DNA of 64,000 nucleotides from CAWBFD01 sp963788115 (GTDB lineage Bacteria > Actinomycetota > Thermoleophilia > Solirubrobacterales > 70-9), in the NCBI GenBank assembly GCA_963788115.1, contig CAWBFD010000004.1, forward strand, positions 62,001 to 126,000, in the 5' to 3' direction. Made by a program: the position numbers and the translations under genes. The notes below the pieces were generated by a model that saw only the letters and a list, made by a program, of their open reading frames with translations, searched no databases and was not told the DNA's origin. Positions 50,670 to 59,682 of this stretch are shown one piece after another; the first letter of the stretch is position 1; each line of letters opens with the position of its first letter.

Positions 50670-51365
50670 ATGCGCGTCGCCGAGGGCGTCTACAGCATCG
50701 GGCAGAAAAAGGGGGGGCGCGTCCACGCCTACCTCTTCGAGCACGGCACGGAGCTCACCCTGGTGGACACGCTCTTCGACGCCCCGGCCGAGCCCGTGCT
50801 CGATTGCATCCGGCAAATCGGCCGGTCTCCCAGCGAGCTCAAGAACATCGCCCTGACTCACGCTCATCGCTCCCATCTCGGCGGGCTGGCAACGCTGAAG
50901 CGGCTCAGCGGGGCCGTCGTGTGCGCCCACGAGTGGGAGGCGGACATCATCGCCGGTGAGCGCCTGGCCCAGCCCGTCAGCATGCGGCCCAGCGGACCAC
51001 TCTCCACCTACCCAATGCGAATCGGACTCGCCATGGGGCGGCCGAAACACCTGCCGTGCCCGGTCGACCGCGGCCTACTTGAGGGGGATCAGGTCGGCCC
51101 GCTTCGGGTCGTGCACATCCCCGGGCACACTCCGGGGCATCTGGCGTTCCATTGGGAGGAGCGCGACGTCCTCGCGGTCGGTGACGCTGTCGCGACCTGG
51201 CCGCGCATCGATGCCGGCTGGCCGGGCTTCAATCTCAACGAGGGGCAGTACCGCGACTCCCTCGGGCGCCTCGCGGAGATCGAGGCCAGCGTGATCGCGG
51301 TCGGCCACGGCGAGCCTCTGACGGAGCGCGCCGCCGAGCGCGTCGCCGCGCTGGCCGAGGGTTGA
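50670..51365 (+). CDS. MBL-fold metallo-hydrolase with altered HxHxDH motif
   Basis: This 231-residue protein has the MBL fold. The N-terminal motif reads THAHRSHLGG, so the canonical Asp of HxHxDH is Ser; that loses one zinc-2 ligand, and mono-zinc binding may remain. Later ligands are present (HIPGHTPGHLAFH; VLAVGDAV; VIAVGHGEPLT). The ATG start gives MRVAEGVYSIGQKKGG. It is a hydrolase or lyase of unknown substrate. Confidence 0.88.
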   Translation: MRVAEGVYSIGQKKGGRVHAYLFEHGTELTLVDTLFDAPAEPVLDCIRQIGRSPSELKNIALTHAHRSHLGGLATLKRLSGAVVCAHEWEADIIAGERLAQPVSMRPSGPLSTYPMRIGLAMGRPKHLPCPVDRGLLEGDQVGPLRVVHIPGHTPGHLAFHWEERDVLAVGDAVATWPRIDAGWPGFNLNEGQYRDSLGRLAEIEASVIAVGHGEPLTERAAERVAALAEG

Positions 51366-51379
51366 GGCTGGCTCTCCTC

Positions 51380-53161
51380 CTAGGCCACGTGGGCCCAGGG
51401 CGCAAACGCGTTCTGGATTCCCTGCAGCGCGGGCGCAAGGCCGGGATAGTGGCGCAGCAGGACGGTGGCCATGGTCGAGTCGTTGATCCAGTCGAGTCCC
51501 GCCTGGGTGTACATGTCCGCCGTGTAGTCGCGCGTGAAGAAGCGGTCGCTCTTCAACCGCCGCGAGGCCATCAGGATGAAGATTCGAAACGCGGTATCGC
51601 TGAAGCCGAATCCCTCCGGTTTGGGCTCGGCGTATAGCCCGACCATGAGGTCCACACGCTCGATCTCGCCGTCGTACACGCGCCGGATCCGCTCGGCGTC
51701 CTTCTGGTTATCGGTCAGCTCCTCGAAGGACTCGGCGGGCCTCAGCCGGAACAGGCGGCGGAACTGGTTGTAGCGGGGGACCCCGCGCTCGCGGATGCGC
51801 AGGATGTCGGTCGCGGCGAGGTCCAGGCGGGTCCCATCGGGGCGGTCGAAATGCTGGAGGAAGCGCGGGTAGTTGTGGAGCGAGATCGCTCCGGGATTGG
51901 CGATCCCCACCGAGTAGAGCGCGTTCTCGACCCCGATCTCCTCGAGCCGCTGGCGAACGTGCAGCGCCCCCAGCTCCGGGAGCGGTCGCTCCTCGAGCAG
52001 CTCGCCGTTGGACGCCGAGTGGAACGAGAACTCATCCGGAATCAGCGGGTGCAGCCGGTAGACGGCGACGAACTCCTCGGTCAGCGAGTAGGGGACTCCG
52101 TGGTGGTCGGTCTCGGACCCGGGGATGCCGCTGAGCACCTCGCCCGATCCCACGTGGCCGAGCCGCCGGCGCAGTCGCTCGCCGAGCACCCCGGACCACG
52201 TGGCGCGCATCGCGTACCTGGTGGTGGGATGGGCGATGATCGCGGGAGTCCACTCGGTCGTGTGGATCTTCGCCATCAGGGCCGCGTTGATCAGGCGGGC
52301 CTTGTCATACAGGCGGTCGTCGGACCAACCCGGGAACTCCCGGCGCAGACGGTCGCAGATGGCGTTGTGCTCGAGCGTGAACAGGATGTGGAGGAGAGCC
52401 AGGCCGACCCAGAGGTTCCCCGCCACCCCGGTGAGGTCGACGAACTGCTCGAGGTCGCGTGGGGGCAGCCCGTCCGGTTCGATCCGGAGCTTCCCGTCCT
52501 CCCCGGCGCGGATTGCAGCGGCGAAGCGCTCCTCGGAGCCGTAGATCTGCGAGCCGTCCCACCAGTGGCTGTCGTCGGTGACGAACGTGTCCGGGGTCGA
52601 GGGGTCCTGGTCCGACGTCGGGTCGGGTCGGGTGCGCGGGATCGCCATCGGTCGCTCGGGCCAGTCGTCGTCCTCCGCGAGCGCCAGCTCCCACGGGTTC
52701 GTCTCCTCGTTCTTCCCATGGCTGAACCAGTCGTGAACCTCGAACTGGATCCAGGCGGCGGCCAGGACGTTGAGCGTCGTCGCCGGCAGGAACCGCTCGC
52801 GCGTCATCAGCTCGCGGCTGACCGTCCGCGGATTCGGGGCCAGCATCGCCTCGGGCGGCTCGCGGAAGGTCTCTGGGAGGGGCACGTTCCGGCCGAAGCG
52901 GGTCTGGGTGGCGCCCATGAGCGGCCGCCCGAGATCGTTGAGGGTCCCGTCGAGGCTCCGCCGCGACTGGTTGGCGGGGTCGGCGGCCCTCTCCATCAGC
53001 GCCTGATCGGCGTCGGGCAGCCCTGTGTCGTGGAGGTTTCGCTGACGAAGCCGGTTGCGGACGCCGATCAGCGTCACGATGCCCAGCGGCCGCGGCAGCC
53101 GGTCCCAGCCAAAGCGGCGATCCACCCTGTCGGTCAGCGCCATGAAGGCGCGGGAGAGCAC
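51380..53161 (-). CDS. Heme-dependent alpha-dioxygenase/peroxidase (COX/alpha-DOX-like)
   Basis: This 593-residue protein belongs to the animal-type heme peroxidase superfamily, closest in pattern to fatty-acid alpha-dioxygenase. The distal site reads AAWIQFEVHDWFSH with His143. HNAICDRL and TTEWTPAII are conserved helices. The proximal site reads EFVAVYRLHPLIPDEF with His371 and a Tyr368 placed exactly at the catalytic-tyrosine position of COX and alpha-DOX (Y-x-x-H). It likely oxygenates fatty acids using a tyrosyl radical. The function is inferred from residue alignment. Confidence 0.88.
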   Translation of the reverse strand: MLSRAFMALTDRVDRRFGWDRLPRPLGIVTLIGVRNRLRQRNLHDTGLPDADQALMERAADPANQSRRSLDGTLNDLGRPLMGATQTRFGRNVPLPETFREPPEAMLAPNPRTVSRELMTRERFLPATTLNVLAAAWIQFEVHDWFSHGKNEETNPWELALAEDDDWPERPMAIPRTRPDPTSDQDPSTPDTFVTDDSHWWDGSQIYGSEERFAAAIRAGEDGKLRIEPDGLPPRDLEQFVDLTGVAGNLWVGLALLHILFTLEHNAICDRLRREFPGWSDDRLYDKARLINAALMAKIHTTEWTPAIIAHPTTRYAMRATWSGVLGERLRRRLGHVGSGEVLSGIPGSETDHHGVPYSLTEEFVAVYRLHPLIPDEFSFHSASNGELLEERPLPELGALHVRQRLEEIGVENALYSVGIANPGAISLHNYPRFLQHFDRPDGTRLDLAATDILRIRERGVPRYNQFRRLFRLRPAESFEELTDNQKDAERIRRVYDGEIERVDLMVGLYAEPKPEGFGFSDTAFRIFILMASRRLKSDRFFTRDYTADMYTQAGLDWINDSTMATVLLRHYPGLAPALQGIQNAFAPWAHVA

Positions 53162-53176
53162 CCCGGAACCCCGGCT

Positions 53177-53590
53177 CTAGCCCCGCTGAGCCCCGGCCTC
53201 GACGAGCGCCGCCTCCTTGGCCTCGTCCCAGCTCGTGTATCCGCGGGCCCGCCGGATGAGACCGTCGGCAAACGAGAACAGATGCCCCCAGTCGTGCTCG
53301 ACGACGATCCCGTCGCGGCCCTCCACCCGCTGGTGTACCGCGGCCAGGACCTGGTCGCCGACCGCCTCGACCTGCCCGATCCTGATGGAGAACGCATCCC
53401 ACAGCCCGCGGGCCGCCTTCCAGTACTCGACGGCGCCCTCGTGGCCGCGGTAGGAGGGGCTGAAGTCCGGGTAGATGCCCGAGGTCGTGAACTCGACCTC
53501 GGGATGCAGGAGGGCGAGGAACGCGGGCAGGTCATCGTCGTTCACCGCGCGGTAAACGCTCCTGACCAGGTCGACATTTTGCTCTGACAC
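53177..53590 (-). CDS. SnoaL-like (NTF2 fold) protein
   Basis: This 137-residue protein starts MSEQNVDLVRSVYRAVNDDD (GTG at 53590) and has the SnoaL pattern (FLALLHPEVEFTTSG; YRGHEGAVEYWKAARGLWD; VVVEHDWGHLFSFADGL-like). It binds a hydrophobic ligand in a cone-shaped pocket; several relatives are isomerases or hydrolases. It lies 15 bases downstream of the alpha-DOX-like gene's start side on the same strand and may be co-expressed with it. The earlier in-frame start at 53662 lacks support. Confidence 0.85.
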   Translation of the reverse strand: MSEQNVDLVRSVYRAVNDDDLPAFLALLHPEVEFTTSGIYPDFSPSYRGHEGAVEYWKAARGLWDAFSIRIGQVEAVGDQVLAAVHQRVEGRDGIVVEHDWGHLFSFADGLIRRARGYTSWDEAKEAALVEAGAQRG

Positions 53591-53658
53591 CCCCAGGCTC
53601 CTGATCCGTGCGGGATCGTATCCGCTGCCGGGAGCGGCATCAAGGCTTTGGCCCGCCC

Positions 53659-56010
53659 TCACTGGCTGACCTGCCGGCGAAGGTTCTCGAGGAGCGGCCC
53701 AACCTCGGTCAGCTGGGGCTCCTCCTCATCGAGAATCGCGGCGAAGGCCTCGCGGCACAGCCCGGGCGCGTCCCCGAGCAGCAGGCCCATGATGCGCTCG
53801 GCCGCGTCCAGCCGGCCCCAGAGGTAGTCGTTCTCCCGTTTCTCGCGGCTGAAGAAGGCGGCGAAGTGGCCGGCGGCCACCCCCTTCAGCTTCTCCCGGG
53901 CGGTCGGCCGCTCACCCTTCTGCCCCGGGACGCGAAGCAGCCTCACGTCCTCGGGGCTGAACCTCACGACCTCGATCGGGTTGAGCTCTCCGAGGTCCGC
54001 GACGGCCTGGAGGGGGAAGACCAGGACGTCCCAGAGCGGGAAGCCGATGTAGCGGGCGAGCACCTCGCGCCTCACCTCCTCGTCCCAACCCTCGGTGATG
54101 TCCAGGAGGGTCGCGTACACGCTCTCGCCGAAGCCCGAGAGGCGCCGCGTCAGCGCGCCGCGCAGGCCCGACTGGATCTCGTCGATCGCGCCGCCGAACT
54201 CCTCGACGAAGGCGTTCACCGCCTCGTCCGGGGAGTCCTCTCCGTCGAGGTAGGTGTGAAGCCGCTCGGGGTCGAACAGTGCCCGGACCGACTCGCCGAG
54301 TTCGCCTGCGCCACCCGCGATCGCCGCCTCGGCGAGTTGCGCGACATGCTCGTACAGCCGCTTCTTGGCGACGTTCAGCTCCCCCCGCGGGGGCCGCTCG
54401 CCGTCGCCGCGGTAGAGCCCGCTGACGTACTTGATCACGAACCGGATCCGGCGCTCGGCGTAGTCGAGGTCGAGGTCCCGCAGGAACGCTCTCTGGAGGT
54501 CGGTGGGCTCGACCGCCGGGATCAGGATCTCGCGCCTGCGCGCCCACTCGATCAGCGCGTCCCGGACGAAGAACGCCTGGTTGGAGTCGAGCGGGAATCC
54601 GCGAATCTCGCAGATGAGCGCGGCGAAGCGCTCGACCACCGAGTGAAGCTTGAGCTGGAGATAGGTGGCGTAGGCGAGGCCGGCGTTCTCTCCCGCCGCC
54701 TCGTGGGCGGCGGCGTTCGCGGTCTCGTAGGCCGCGGGCGTTCCGTGGAGCAGCTCGGGCCTCGGCACCTCGTCGAGGATCGCGCGGACGATCTCCCGCA
54801 CCCGCTCGACCCGATCGTTCAGCTCCCGCACCGCGAGCAGGTCGTCGAGCACCGGCTCGCTGCGTGGAATGCGCGAGAGCCCGGCCCAGACGGTGCTACG
54901 CATCGTGGGCGGCTTGGCGGTGGGCGGCTGGACCTGTCCCTCGGGGTGCGGCTCGATATAGACCAGGCGGCGGTCGACCTCGAGTGCAGCCGGGCGCGTC
55001 CGGATCGCGTCGATCGCGTGCCTGAACGGGAAGTTGTCGAGCACGCCCCCGTCCACGAAGTAGGCGCGCTCGACCTGGGCGTTGGAGAGCGCGTAGATGC
55101 TCCAGGACTCCCGCCGGAAGCGCTCGCCGCCCTCCCAGCCCGGCACGTTCTTCTCGATGCTCGCGAGGCTGATCGGCGCGAACGCGCCCGGGAACGAGGA
55201 CGTCGCGCGGGCCGCGAAGGCCAGCTCGGGATTGTGATCGCTGTCGAGGTGGTCCCCCTTCGGTCCGTAGGAGAAGACCAACGCGTGGCGGTGGCGCAGG
55301 TCGCTGACACGCTTCGGGTCGTAGATCGGCACGCGGCGGCTGTAGCCGTGGAGGTCGGTGACCGTCACGAACAGCTCGAGCGTGTGCATCTCTGGCATCA
55401 GCGTTCCCCCGCTCTCTCCCTGCGCGTCCATGGACCCGAGCGCTTCGAGGATCCACTTGAACATGAGGTCGCCGTCGAGCGGCGGGGTCGCGCGCCTCTT
55501 CAACGCGCTCCATGCGATCCAGGTCCCGAGCTTCAGCGGCAGGAACGGGACCCTCCGAGCCGCCGCCGGAGTCATCACCCTGCGGACATCACTGCGCTCG
55601 AGCCAGACGCTCCGCAGCGCATCCTGCGGCAGGTCGTGGGCGAGGGCCTTCGCCAGGGCGATTCCGTTGATCCCGCCGGCCGAGGTCCCGGCGATGATGT
55701 CGATCACCACCCGCGTCCGAACGCGCTGCGGGTCCTCCTGCTCCCGTTGCTTCAGCGCCTGCCAGTAGACGCGCTCGGTGCGGTGACCCTCCCACGGGCA
55801 GTTCGTCTGATCCTTCGCGTACGCGGCCGACGCCGCCACGAGCTTCTGCAGCTCCTTGGCGACCCCGTGCATGTAGATCGCCAGCGAGACGCCGCCGTAG
55901 CAGACCAGCGCCAGCCGCAGCTCGCGGATGTCCGCGTCGCGCGGCGGCTCCGGCACGGGCGCGAGCTCGACCGCGCCACCGCCGACCCGTGCCGCCGCCG
56001 GCGTGCTCAC
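53659..56010 (-). CDS. Patatin-like phospholipase (large, DUF3376-type)
   Basis: This 783-residue protein has an N-terminal patatin domain. The oxyanion region is LALVCYGGVSLAIYMHG, the nucleophile motif is IIAGTSAGGINGIALAKAL and the second catalytic motif is AYFVDGGVLDNFPF (Asp in DGG). After about residue 330 a long helical region of unknown role continues to the end. The length and layout match actinobacterial patatin/DUF3376 proteins. The GTG at 56010 was chosen; several upstream in-frame starts exist. It hydrolyses lipids or acyl groups at an unknown location. Confidence 0.9.
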   Translation of the reverse strand: MSTPAAARVGGGAVELAPVPEPPRDADIRELRLALVCYGGVSLAIYMHGVAKELQKLVAASAAYAKDQTNCPWEGHRTERVYWQALKQREQEDPQRVRTRVVIDIIAGTSAGGINGIALAKALAHDLPQDALRSVWLERSDVRRVMTPAAARRVPFLPLKLGTWIAWSALKRRATPPLDGDLMFKWILEALGSMDAQGESGGTLMPEMHTLELFVTVTDLHGYSRRVPIYDPKRVSDLRHRHALVFSYGPKGDHLDSDHNPELAFAARATSSFPGAFAPISLASIEKNVPGWEGGERFRRESWSIYALSNAQVERAYFVDGGVLDNFPFRHAIDAIRTRPAALEVDRRLVYIEPHPEGQVQPPTAKPPTMRSTVWAGLSRIPRSEPVLDDLLAVRELNDRVERVREIVRAILDEVPRPELLHGTPAAYETANAAAHEAAGENAGLAYATYLQLKLHSVVERFAALICEIRGFPLDSNQAFFVRDALIEWARRREILIPAVEPTDLQRAFLRDLDLDYAERRIRFVIKYVSGLYRGDGERPPRGELNVAKKRLYEHVAQLAEAAIAGGAGELGESVRALFDPERLHTYLDGEDSPDEAVNAFVEEFGGAIDEIQSGLRGALTRRLSGFGESVYATLLDITEGWDEEVRREVLARYIGFPLWDVLVFPLQAVADLGELNPIEVVRFSPEDVRLLRVPGQKGERPTAREKLKGVAAGHFAAFFSREKRENDYLWGRLDAAERIMGLLLGDAPGLCREAFAAILDEEEPQLTEVGPLLENLRRQVSQ

Positions 56011-56186
56011 GTCTCCATGTGGGGGCTCGGTGCCGTCACCTGGCGAGTCTCGCACCGGGCCGGAGCACCTTGGTGTGACGCCCGTCACGAACGACAGGGT
56101 TCGCCCACACCTGCGCTGTCAGTGCTCTAGGTTGCGCGTAAGCGACTTCCGGGCTTATCGGCGCCCGGTTGAGAGGATGGTTTTGG

Positions 56187-56676
56187 ATGCATCTCAATGA
56201 GGACCATGGAAGGACCCGGGTCAGGCTCGGGTCGCTCGCGATCGCGGTGGCCGTGGTGGCGCTCGCGGTCCCCGCGGCGTTGCTCGCGGGCGGTCGCTCG
56301 GGCAATCTGGATTCCCGGATGACCGGAGCCCAGGTCGTCCCGCACGGCGACGGCGCCCCAAGGGGCATCGGACACGCCAGGTTCAGGGTTCGCGTGGCGC
56401 AGGAGAAGCTCTGCTTCGACACGACCTTCCATCGCACCGGCGGCGCGGTGCGCGGCTACATCTTCCGCGGCAGGCGCGGGCGAGGAGCCGCCGAACCCGC
56501 AGCGGCCCACGGTTACGCTGTTCGGGTCGCTGGAGACCAGCCCAGAGGCGGGATGCGTCAGGGACATGGCGAAGAAGAAGCTGCGGCGAATCAAGGACAT
56601 GCCGCGCGCGTTCCACGTCGTGCTGGTGAACAACCGCTACGACAACGGGGCCGTTCGCGGTCAGTTGACGCGATAG
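56187..56676 (+). pseudogene. Secreted CHRD-domain protein with a frameshift
   Basis: From ATG 56187 the frame gives a signal segment (LGSLAIAVAVVALAVPAALL) and the start of a CHRD domain (LDSRMTGAQVVPHGDGAPRG, then QEKLCFDTTFHRTGGAVRGY). After IFRGR (about 56472) the conserved continuation, EEPPNPQRPTVTLFGSLE, then RAFHVVLVNNRYDNGAVRGQ, lies in another frame and ends at 56676. One extra base explains the shift, so it may be a recent mutation or an assembly error. CHRD proteins are exported and of unknown function in bacteria. Confidence 0.7.
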
Positions 56677-56781
56677 CGGGCCGGGCTCTGCGTCGGGGCC
56701 GGCACGAGCGCGGGCGCCCGCGATACTCGGCGTGCCCGCCTCGACGCGCGCGACCCTCGGGCGGCTGAGGTCCTCCGGCGC

Positions 56782-57033
56782 GTGCGGGCGATCCCGGAGG
56801 GGTTCGTCAGCACCTATGGAGACCTCAGTCCCGGCGCGCCCCGGTTCGCCGGGACCGTGCTGGCCAAGTGCCACGATCCGAGCGTGCCGTGGCAGCGCGT
56901 GGTCCGCGCCGACGGCTCGCTCGCCCAGGGCGCGCGCCAGCGTCGCCTGCTCGACCGCGAGGGGGTGCCATTCCGCGGGGCGCGGGTGGAGATGGACCTG
57001 GCGCGCGTGGCGCCCGAGGCCTTGGATGAGTGA
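56782..57033 (+). CDS. Alkyltransferase-like protein (Atl, MGMT family without catalytic Cys)
   Basis: This 83-residue protein has the MGMT winged-helix pattern (MRAIPEGFVSTYGDLSPGAP, then VPWQRVVRADGSLAQG, then LLDREGVPFRGARVEMDL). The active-site PCHR motif of methyltransferases is replaced by VPWQRV, with Trp at the Cys position, as in Atl proteins. Those bind O6-alkylguanine and flag it for excision repair. The GTG start was chosen because no earlier start exists in frame after the CHRD stop. Confidence 0.88.
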   Translation: MRAIPEGFVSTYGDLSPGAPRFAGTVLAKCHDPSVPWQRVVRADGSLAQGARQRRLLDREGVPFRGARVEMDLARVAPEALDE

Positions 57034-57141
57034 TCCCCTCCGGATAGTGCTTCGCCTGTAGGGGCTCGCCGCCGAAGCGGACGGTTGCGGGCGCACAATC
57101 GATTATCTAGGGTCCTCGGCGGAGTCGAGCGAGGAGGAGAG

Positions 57142-58869
57142 ATGGCCGTTACCGAGGAGGTCCTGGGGACGTTTCACGGATCCGACGAGTTCCCGATCGA
57201 CTGGCAGGCGGGCGAGCGGGACCTGTTCTGGATCTACGACGACCTCCACATTCCGAACCCGGTCTCGCCGATGTTCTTCGACATCGGTGGGTGGTGGCTC
57301 ACCTGCGACCACATGTTCCGCCGCTTCGGCACGCCGTTCGCCTGCGACTGGATCGCCAAAGAGATCAATGGCTACGTCTACACGGCCGCCGTGCCGTGTG
57401 ACCCCGACCTGCACGCCGAGGCCACCGAATACCAGGCACGCTACGTCCCGCGCGTGCCCCGCGACCCCGATCACGCGGCTCAGATCGGCACCTATCTGGG
57501 CTGGGTACTGCCCGAGTACGCCGGCAACTTCCTCGCCTGGTGGCGCGAGCGTCTGCGTCCCGAGATCGAGGGTAACTTCGCCTACCTCGACGGCATCGAC
57601 TACGACGCCGCGACCATGCGCGAGCTCGCCGTGTACTTCGAGGACGCGATCGACGTCCACGACCGCCATTGGAAGATCCACTGGATGCTCAACTTCGCCC
57701 AGTTTGCCTCCACGCAGGACCTCAACGCGGTGATCACGGAGGTTCGAGGCGAGGAGGACCCCGGGTTGATGGGCCGCCTTCAATCGAGCCTCGAGGACCG
57801 CAATTGGGACTCGATCGAGGACCTCTGGAAGATCAAGGAGGAGATCAAGGAGGACGGCGAGCTTGCGGCGGCTTTCGAGGGCGAGACGGCCGTGGACGTG
57901 CAGCGGGCCCTCCAGGGCTCCGAGCGCGGCCGCAGGCTGATCGAGGAGCGCATCGCTCCGCACCAGCGTGCGTTCGGCTACAAGTCGATCTGGTCCCACG
58001 AGTTTGCCTTCAGGACTTGGCGCGAGGACCCGGCGCCGATCCTCGAAGCGGTCCGTGGCTATCTGGCCACGGATTACGACTATCCATCGAATATCGCGTC
58101 AGTCCGCGACGACCTCGAGGCAGCCAAGCGCGAGGTGACGGCGGGTGTCGAGGGCGAGGCTGCCGAGCGTCTGCAGACGGCGCTCGACCTCTCGCTGGGC
58201 ATGAACTCGCTGACCCCCGACCACCACTTCTACGTCGACCAGGGCACCAACGCGCGCCTCCGGCTCGTTCTGATCGCGATCGGCGGCAAGCTCGTCGACC
58301 TCGGGGGGCTCAACGACCCCGAGGACGTGATGTACCTCCGGTACAACGAACTGCGACGCCTGATGGCTGATGAGGCCGCCTTCGATGCGCAGGAGCTGGT
58401 GTCCGACCGCCGTGACGCTCGCGAGGTGGCCGCCGAGCGGCGCCCGCCCTCGTGGGTCGGAACGGCCACGAAGACCGCGCTGGAGTTCCCATACAACGCC
58501 CTCTGGGGCTTCCCTGAGAAGTTCTACGCCGGGGAGCCGTCGAGCACCGGGGAGGTACGGGGTCTCGCCGCCTCCCCCGGGGTCGTCGAGGGGCCCGCGC
58601 GCTTCGTCGCCTCGTTGGACGAGTTCGACGAGGTCCGTGACGGCGAGATCCTCGTCTGCCGCATGACCAACCCCGCATGGGTTGTGCTCTTCACCAAGAT
58701 CACCGGCCTGGTGACCGAGGCAGGCGGCGTCGTCTCGCATCCCGCGGTGGTGGCCCGCGAGTTTGGGATCCCGGCGGTGGTCGGGACCACGAACGCGGGC
58801 GAGCGGATCAAGACCGGGGACCGAATCCGCGTCAACGGCACCTCGGGCGTGGTCGAGATCCTCGCGTGA
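57142..58869 (+). CDS. PEP-utilizer mobile-domain protein without ATP-grasp
   Basis: This 575-residue protein opens the terminal operon. The C-terminal domain has GGVVSHPAVVAREFGIPAVV with the phosphorylatable His533 of PEP-utilising enzymes. The first 460 residues are helical with aromatic-rich segments (RRFGTPFACDWIAKEINGY and DDLHIPNPVSPMF) and lack the ATP-grasp P-loop and PEP-barrel motifs. A partner protein would have to phosphorylate it, as in phenylphosphate synthase. The ATG has AGGAGG. Substrate activation before the molybdenum enzyme is plausible. The gene overlaps the next by four bases. Confidence 0.8.
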   Translation: MAVTEEVLGTFHGSDEFPIDWQAGERDLFWIYDDLHIPNPVSPMFFDIGGWWLTCDHMFRRFGTPFACDWIAKEINGYVYTAAVPCDPDLHAEATEYQARYVPRVPRDPDHAAQIGTYLGWVLPEYAGNFLAWWRERLRPEIEGNFAYLDGIDYDAATMRELAVYFEDAIDVHDRHWKIHWMLNFAQFASTQDLNAVITEVRGEEDPGLMGRLQSSLEDRNWDSIEDLWKIKEEIKEDGELAAAFEGETAVDVQRALQGSERGRRLIEERIAPHQRAFGYKSIWSHEFAFRTWREDPAPILEAVRGYLATDYDYPSNIASVRDDLEAAKREVTAGVEGEAAERLQTALDLSLGMNSLTPDHHFYVDQGTNARLRLVLIAIGGKLVDLGGLNDPEDVMYLRYNELRRLMADEAAFDAQELVSDRRDAREVAAERRPPSWVGTATKTALEFPYNALWGFPEKFYAGEPSSTGEVRGLAASPGVVEGPARFVASLDEFDEVRDGEILVCRMTNPAWVVLFTKITGLVTEAGGVVSHPAVVAREFGIPAVVGTTNAGERIKTGDRIRVNGTSGVVEILA

Positions 58870-59666
58870 GCGAGCCGGCTTGGATGAGCCCGTCCTCCCT
58901 CGAGGAGGCGCTGGCTCTGCGCGCCGAGCACGGCGATGACGCAACGGTGCTTGCCGGGGGGACGTTTCTGGGCATTCTCATCAACCAGGGCTTCCTCGCC
59001 CCCACGGCGCTGCTCTGGCTCGGCGCCGTGCGTGAGCTGGGCGGCATCGAGGTCACCGACGGCGAGCTGCGGCTGGGGGCGATGGTGACGCACCGCGCGG
59101 TCGAGCACGAGCCGGCCGTTGCCGAGGGCTGGCCGGTGCTCGCGCACGCGTTCTCGCTGGTCGCGAGCCCGCGGGTTCGCAACCAGGCCACGGTCGGCGG
59201 CGTCCTGGCTGACGCCGACTACGCCTCCGACCCGCCGGCCGTGCTCGCCGCCCTCGACGCGCGCGCGATGCTGTGCTCGTCGCGCGGCCAGCGCGAGGTC
59301 CGCGTGGGCGAGCTGATCCTGGGCCACTACGAGACCTGCATCGAGCCGGACGAGCTGCTCGTCGGGGTGCGCGTTCCGCCGCAACCTGCGCAGGCGGCCT
59401 ACCGCAAGTTCAGATCGCGCTCGTGCGAGGATCGGCCGTGCGTGGCGGTGGCGGCCACGCGGGACCGCGAGGGCCTTCGCGTAGTGGTTGGAGCGGTGGC
59501 GGAGGTTCCGCAGCACTTCCCCGACCTCTGCGAGGGCGAGGCGGACGAGGTTGCCGCGCGCTATGCCCAGCGGATCGAACCGCTCGCGGACGCCCGCGGC
59601 TCCGCTGCTTACCGCCGCCGGGTGATCGCCGCCGAGGTCCGGCGTGCGGTGGAGCAGGTGTCGTGA
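58866..59666 (+). CDS. Molybdenum hydroxylase FAD-binding subunit (CoxM/CutM-like)
   Basis: This 266-residue medium subunit transfers electrons to FAD. The FAD-binding motifs are AGGTFLGILINQG, and later VRNQATVGGVLADADYASDP (the GGxxAxxxPxSD-like segment). The C-terminal domain has KFRSRSCEDRPCVAVAATRD. It starts at GTG 58866, overlapping the upstream stop by four bases. With the following large and small subunits it forms a hydroxylase of the xanthine dehydrogenase/CO dehydrogenase family. The substrate is not defined by this subunit. Confidence 0.92.
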   Translation: MSEPAWMSPSSLEEALALRAEHGDDATVLAGGTFLGILINQGFLAPTALLWLGAVRELGGIEVTDGELRLGAMVTHRAVEHEPAVAEGWPVLAHAFSLVASPRVRNQATVGGVLADADYASDPPAVLAALDARAMLCSSRGQREVRVGELILGHYETCIEPDELLVGVRVPPQPAQAAYRKFRSRSCEDRPCVAVAATRDREGLRVVVGAVAEVPQHFPDLCEGEADEVAARYAQRIEPLADARGSAAYRRRVIAAEVRRAVEQVS

Positions 59667-59682
59667 CCGAAGGGGGGTGCTG

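Noticed and set aside
53608..56130. 840-codon plus-strand open frame opposite the patatin gene
   Set aside because: Same shadow effect. Its composition is dominated by Arg, Leu, Val and Glu without domain features, while the minus strand has GTSAGG and DGG motifs.
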